DNA of 64,000 nucleotides from Synanceia verrucosa (lineage: Eukaryota > Chordata > Actinopteri > Perciformes > Synanceiidae). The DNA is taken from contig CM056553.1 in the NCBI GenBank assembly GCA_029721515.1, positions 2,741,001-2,805,000 on the forward strand, written 5' to 3'. This document shows positions 60,600-64,000 of this stretch, one piece after another (position 1 is the first letter of the stretch; every line of letters begins with the position of its first letter). Under the pieces are notes generated by a model. It was given only the letters and a program-made list of their open reading frames with translations. It was not told the DNA's origin and ran no database searches. Made by a program: the position numbers and the translations under genes.

Positions 60600-61510
60600 A
60601 CACACTAAAATACTCTTTTGACCCCAAAAGGACCTTTGCTTTTGAAACTCCTTAGGTTCCAAACATTGAAAATCTGGTCAAAAGCTAGTCAGAACCATAA
60701 TGTCCATCAAAGACCCAAATCCCTGGAAGACCCACCCCACAAAGGAACCTAATAACCTCCTCAAAAACCCTTAAACCATTCCTAAAACCCACTAAAAGAC
60801 CCTTTGACCCCCAAAAGGACCTGTGCCTTTTAAACTTCTTTGGTTCTAAATATTGCCGTGAAAGTCTGGTCAGAAGCTAAAAAGACCATCAGTGGCCCAA
60901 ATCCCTGGGAGGCTCCCCTAAAGGAACATAATAACCTCCCCAAAACCTCTTAAACCACATCAAGAACCCCTAAAACCCACTACAAGACTCATTCAACCAC
61001 CAAAAGACCTATGCTTTTGAAACTCTTTTGGTCCTAAACACCCATCCATCCATTATCTACCGCTTATCCTCATAGGGTCAGGGGGGCTGGAGTCTATCCC
61101 AGCTATCTTAGGGCGGAAGGCAGGGTACACCTTGGACAAGTCTCCACCTCATCAGAGGACACATAGAGACAGACAACCATTCACACTCACATTCACACCT
61201 ACGGTCAATTTAAATTAGCCAATTAACCTAATCCCCATGCATGTTTTTGGATGGTGGGAGGAAGCCGGAGTACCCGGAGAGAACTCACGCAGACACAAGG
61301 AGAACATGCAAACTCCACACAGAAAGGCCCCAGGCCCGGGATTTGAACCCGGTACCTTCTTGCTGTGAGGCGACAGTGCTAACCACTACGCCTAAACATT
61401 GCTGTGAAAATTTGTTAAGACGCTTATTAGGAACCAAATTTCTGAAAGAACCTAATAACGTTAACAAAACCCCTTAAAACTCAAGAACCCTTGAAACTGT
61501 TTAATGTTAC
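60600..61510. repeat. decayed tandem repeat, about 186-bp unit, CCCC/AAAA-rich
   Basis: GACCCCAAAAGGACCTTTGC at about 60621 recurs as GACCCCCAAAAGGACCTGTG at 60806 and in weaker form at about 60994. Each is followed by a TAAACATTG...GTCTGGTCA block and by AAATCCCTGG. Older, more decayed pieces extend left to about 60330. A SINE interrupts it. Confidence 0.75.
61041..61390 (-). mobile_element. tRNA-derived SINE, V-SINE/DANA type, near full length
   Basis: On the - strand it begins with a tRNA-like head (TAGTGGTTAGCACTGTCGCC as A-box region; GGGTTCAAATCCC as B box at 61350-61338), then the TGTGTGGAGTTTGCATGTTC core and an ATGGATGG tail. An 8-bp repeat, CCTAAACA, flanks it at 61033-61040 and 61391-61398. 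Confidence 0.88.
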
Positions 61511-61976
61511 CACCAAAGGCTGCTCAATGAGACCTTATAACCCCTTAAAACCCCTTCAGTAACCCCTCTAAAACTCGTGGAAAACCCTAAAGAACTTCTC
61601 CGGTCCTCTAAAGAAACCCTGAAACCCCAGGAAGAGGTTCTACTCATAAAACGCTCCAGCAGCCACGTGGTCTGCGCTCCCTGCTGCAACTCAGACAGAA
61701 ACACTGAGCCACGTCACCGACAGAAGAGAAACGAGACGACAAACAGGAAGTGTGAGTACGTGACTCAGTATGAAGGGAAGCTCTGTGGTCTCTGGGGGAA
61801 GTGAACGAGGGAGGAAGAACGAGGAAAGAAGGCAGAGAGAGAAGAGAAAAAAGACGTCAAACTGCATTTTTTTATGTAAAGCACCTGTTGGACAGGTGTG
61901 TTAATGTGTGCATGTGTTTCCGCAGCGCTGTAACAGATAAAACACGCTATCTTCCTGTCTCTCGTTCACATAGACG

Positions 61977-61979
<3 letters not shown>

Positions 61980-62011
<32 letters not shown>
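61980..62011. repeat. (CT)n microsatellite
   Basis: About 15 perfect CT units. Confidence 0.9.
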
Positions 62012-62016
<5 letters not shown>

Positions 62017-62559
62017 TTCATCTCACTGGGCCAGCAGACAGGGTCAACCAGTTCCACCAAGCAGCTTTCAAACTGAATCAAACAGACGGTTTTCATTCAC
62101 TATCAGGTTTCCTCAGAGCTAATCCCATCTCCAACTGACGGACTGAGCTGCACACTTCCTCTTACAAACTGCTTTTTATTCCCAGAAACCTGTGAGGATA
62201 AATTCTGTCCTGGGTGTGAAACAACTCTGATGTAAGACACTTTAAAAGTCACTTTAAAGTGCTAAAACAATCCTTATTTATAGGGGCGTTGTCCTGCTTT
62301 ATACCAGCTGTCCCTGTACTTTTAATGCTCAATATTAACAGCATTTATTTTTATTTAAGTTACATCCTGGCAGTCTGACACAGATCTACAGCTAGTCTTT
62401 AACCTCTGCTTATTATTACACATATCAGCTCAATTGCACATGCCCGATATTTCACACTGAACTATCTCTTTGTACAGCCTGTATTCTATATTACTTTTCA
62501 TCACACTGCTGCCTTATCTATTTTTTAATCTTTTTATCTATTTTTTTACACTACCTCAC

Positions 62560-62800
62560 CACTGTACATCTGTGATATTTGATACACCAAATATGTATTA
62601 ATGTATATTATATATACATATTACATTGCATTATTATACAATTATTATCACAGTATTATTATTATTATTATATTATTATGTTGTTATATATAAATTATAT
62701 TGCATCATATGTTATAGATATATATCATATCACATTATATTATTTTTATATACTGTTATATATGATAAATACATATATCTTCTGTGCAACAACGGTTAAC
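62560..62800. repeat. AT-rich low-complexity tract with (TTA)n
   Basis: Almost only A and T, with TTATTATTATTA runs. The 78-codon open frame over it is compositional. Confidence 0.8.
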
Positions 62801-62969
62801 AACAATGTGCAATAATACAACTTCCATGTGCAATATTCCAATTCTGAAAATGTGCAATAACTTTTTTACTCAAAAATTGTTTTAACCACATCACTGTAAA
62901 TATTATGCCTTACTACTGTAAATAACATTTTATTTCCTGCATAACTTTATTCTTTGACATTTTTTACAA

Positions 62970-63055
62970 GTGACTGAGCACCATGTGGAGCAGAGCTCGT
63001 AATTTCGTTGTACTGTCATATAATGACAATAAAGTCTATTGATTTGATTTCATTT
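62970..63055 (+). mobile_element. LINE-type 3' tail (AATTTCGTTGTACTGTCATA ... TGACAATAAAGT)
   Basis: GAGCTCGTAATTTCGTTGTA then TAATGACAATAAAGTC is a typical fish LINE 3' terminus, ending TTGATTTGATTT. Confidence 0.6.
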
Positions 63056-63699
63056 TGATCATTCCTCGGCATTCATTGTGGATAGCAAAGGAAGTATTTC
63101 ACTGTAGTATGATGTGTCCTTACTGTTTAAATTACAATAAACACCTTGAATTCTTAGATCCTAAATTTTGATTTCAGACGGTCCTGGACTTCCATCAGTC
63201 AATAACAGCATTCATATTTCTATTATATCATCCAGCTAATGTAAAATAATAATGTTAGTTCTGCTTGATCCCCTTCTCTATTGTGAACCATCAGACCATT
63301 GACCGTCATTTTACACATAAATGATGGTTTTAAAATATTAAATCGACTCTTAAAGCTTTTTTTTAATTACTACTGAGTGTTTTTCTTAAACTGTACTTAT
63401 CATTTACGATCACAATAATGATCAAAATATAATTTAACTTAATTATAACCTCTACACTGCTCTGTAAGCCCTCACATGAACACTTTCAACTTCCCATCCT
63501 GGAGAAAAAACACACCCAGCTTTCGTTTTTAATCACAGGAACATGCTGTATTTATGATCGCAGCTTGTAGAGTGATGACCTTTGACCTCACACAGCGCCA
63601 GTACAACTGTGAGTGTTTATTTGGATGGAGGAATGGATGTAGCGTGATCTGATATCATTTCATAAATTACAGAGCAGAATCACACAGTAGCCAATCAGC

Positions 63700-63925
63700 A
63701 ACGTGAAGAAAAAGAGAGGGAGAGTGGAGGAGAAGGATGACGAGGAAAGGGAATGAAAAGAAGGATGTAGGAACGAAGGGAAGGAAGGAGGACAGGAAAT
63801 GATTGAGTGGGTGAGAAACAGAGATGTGGGTCAGAAGAGAGAGAAAAGGAGCGATGAGGAGGAGGAGCGATGAGGAGGGCAGTCGTGACTTGATAGAGAA
63901 GGAGGGAGGAGACGAGGATGTCCTC
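63700..63925. repeat. purine-rich tract, about 225 bp
   Basis: More than 80 per cent A+G on the + strand, with GGAGGA, AAGGAAGG and GAGAGA words. There is no internal period long enough to call a minisatellite. Confidence 0.75.
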
Positions 63926-63960
63926 TAGGAGACTCTCCCATTGCCTCCAGTTGCTGATGC

Positions 63961-63962
<2 letters not shown>

Positions 63963-64000
<38 letters not shown>
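63963..64000. repeat. (GT)n microsatellite, runs off the window
   Basis: At least 18 perfect TG units up to the last base. Confidence 0.95.

Larger units (their letters stand above)
59403..64000. other. part of ppargc1b intron 1
   Basis: No first coding exon (expected to begin with a LLDEELSSF-like segment) was found up to the window edge, so intron 1 runs at least 4.6 kb. It contains a decayed tandem repeat, a SINE, LINE tails, microsatellites and a purine-rich tract, listed separately. Confidence 0.6.

Noticed and set aside
61335..61390. A tRNA gene
   Set aside because: A-box- and B-box-like sequences are present, but they belong to the head of a SINE that continues into the V-SINE core and tail.
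59403..64000. miR-378, which lies in intron 1 of mammalian PPARGC1B
   Set aside because: I looked on the gene strand for the mature sequence (ACTGGACTTGG and its complement) by eye and did not find it in the visible part of intron 1. It may lie beyond 64000 or be absent in this lineage.
59403..64000. First coding exon of ppargc1b
   Set aside because: No segment resembling the LLDEELSSF start of PGC-1 beta was found on the - strand; it should be to the right of the window.

Overview
The window is nuclear genomic DNA from a vertebrate, almost certainly a teleost fish. The evidence is split genes with GT/AG introns, vertebrate-only gene families (photoreceptor PDE6, PGC-1 coactivators), a V-SINE/DANA-type tRNA-derived SINE, hAT, Tc1 and TTAA-type DNA-transposon remnants, LINE tails and many dinucleotide microsatellites. 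There is no bacterial, viral or plasmid gene organisation. The species cannot be named from the sequence.

Two protein-coding genes face each other tail to tail. (1) On the + strand, 515-9882 holds the last 13 coding exons of rod cGMP phosphodiesterase 6 alpha (pde6a): the end of the GAF-B/linker region, the whole catalytic domain with its metal-binding histidines, and a C-terminal CaaX box (CTVS). The 5' exons lie to the left of the window. (2) On the - strand, 59402-23619 holds 11 coding exons, exon 2 to the stop codon, of ppargc1b (PGC-1 beta), a transcriptional coactivator of mitochondrial and lipid metabolism. All exon phases join without conflict into 897 residues. The first coding exon is not in the window and must lie beyond 64000. 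PDE6A and PPARGC1B are also neighbours in human, so this is conserved synteny and supports both assignments.

Layout: 1-514 is an 11-bp minisatellite that runs into the first visible pde6a acceptor. 515-9882 is pde6a, with its 3' UTR to about 10.1 or 10.6 kb. 10.6-17.9 kb is a gene-free interval with transposon debris. 17.9-23.6 kb is noncoding and may include a long ppargc1b 3' UTR. 23.6-31.4 kb holds ppargc1b exons 12 to 5. 31.4-49.5 kb is intron 4, filled by an A+T-rich satellite of about 168 bp per unit (about 88 clean copies at 33.4-48.3 kb, with decayed edges). 49.5-59.4 kb holds exons 4, 3 and 2. 59.4-64 kb is part of intron 1, with a decayed tandem repeat of about 186 bp split by a SINE.

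The most unusual object is the intronic satellite. Each monomer carries a 14-bp perfect palindrome. Local trimers (G-H-S variants) form a higher-order repeat of about 504 bp. Because 168 is divisible by 3, monomers read through as 56-residue periodic open frames that are almost certainly not proteins. I found no new multi-gene system.
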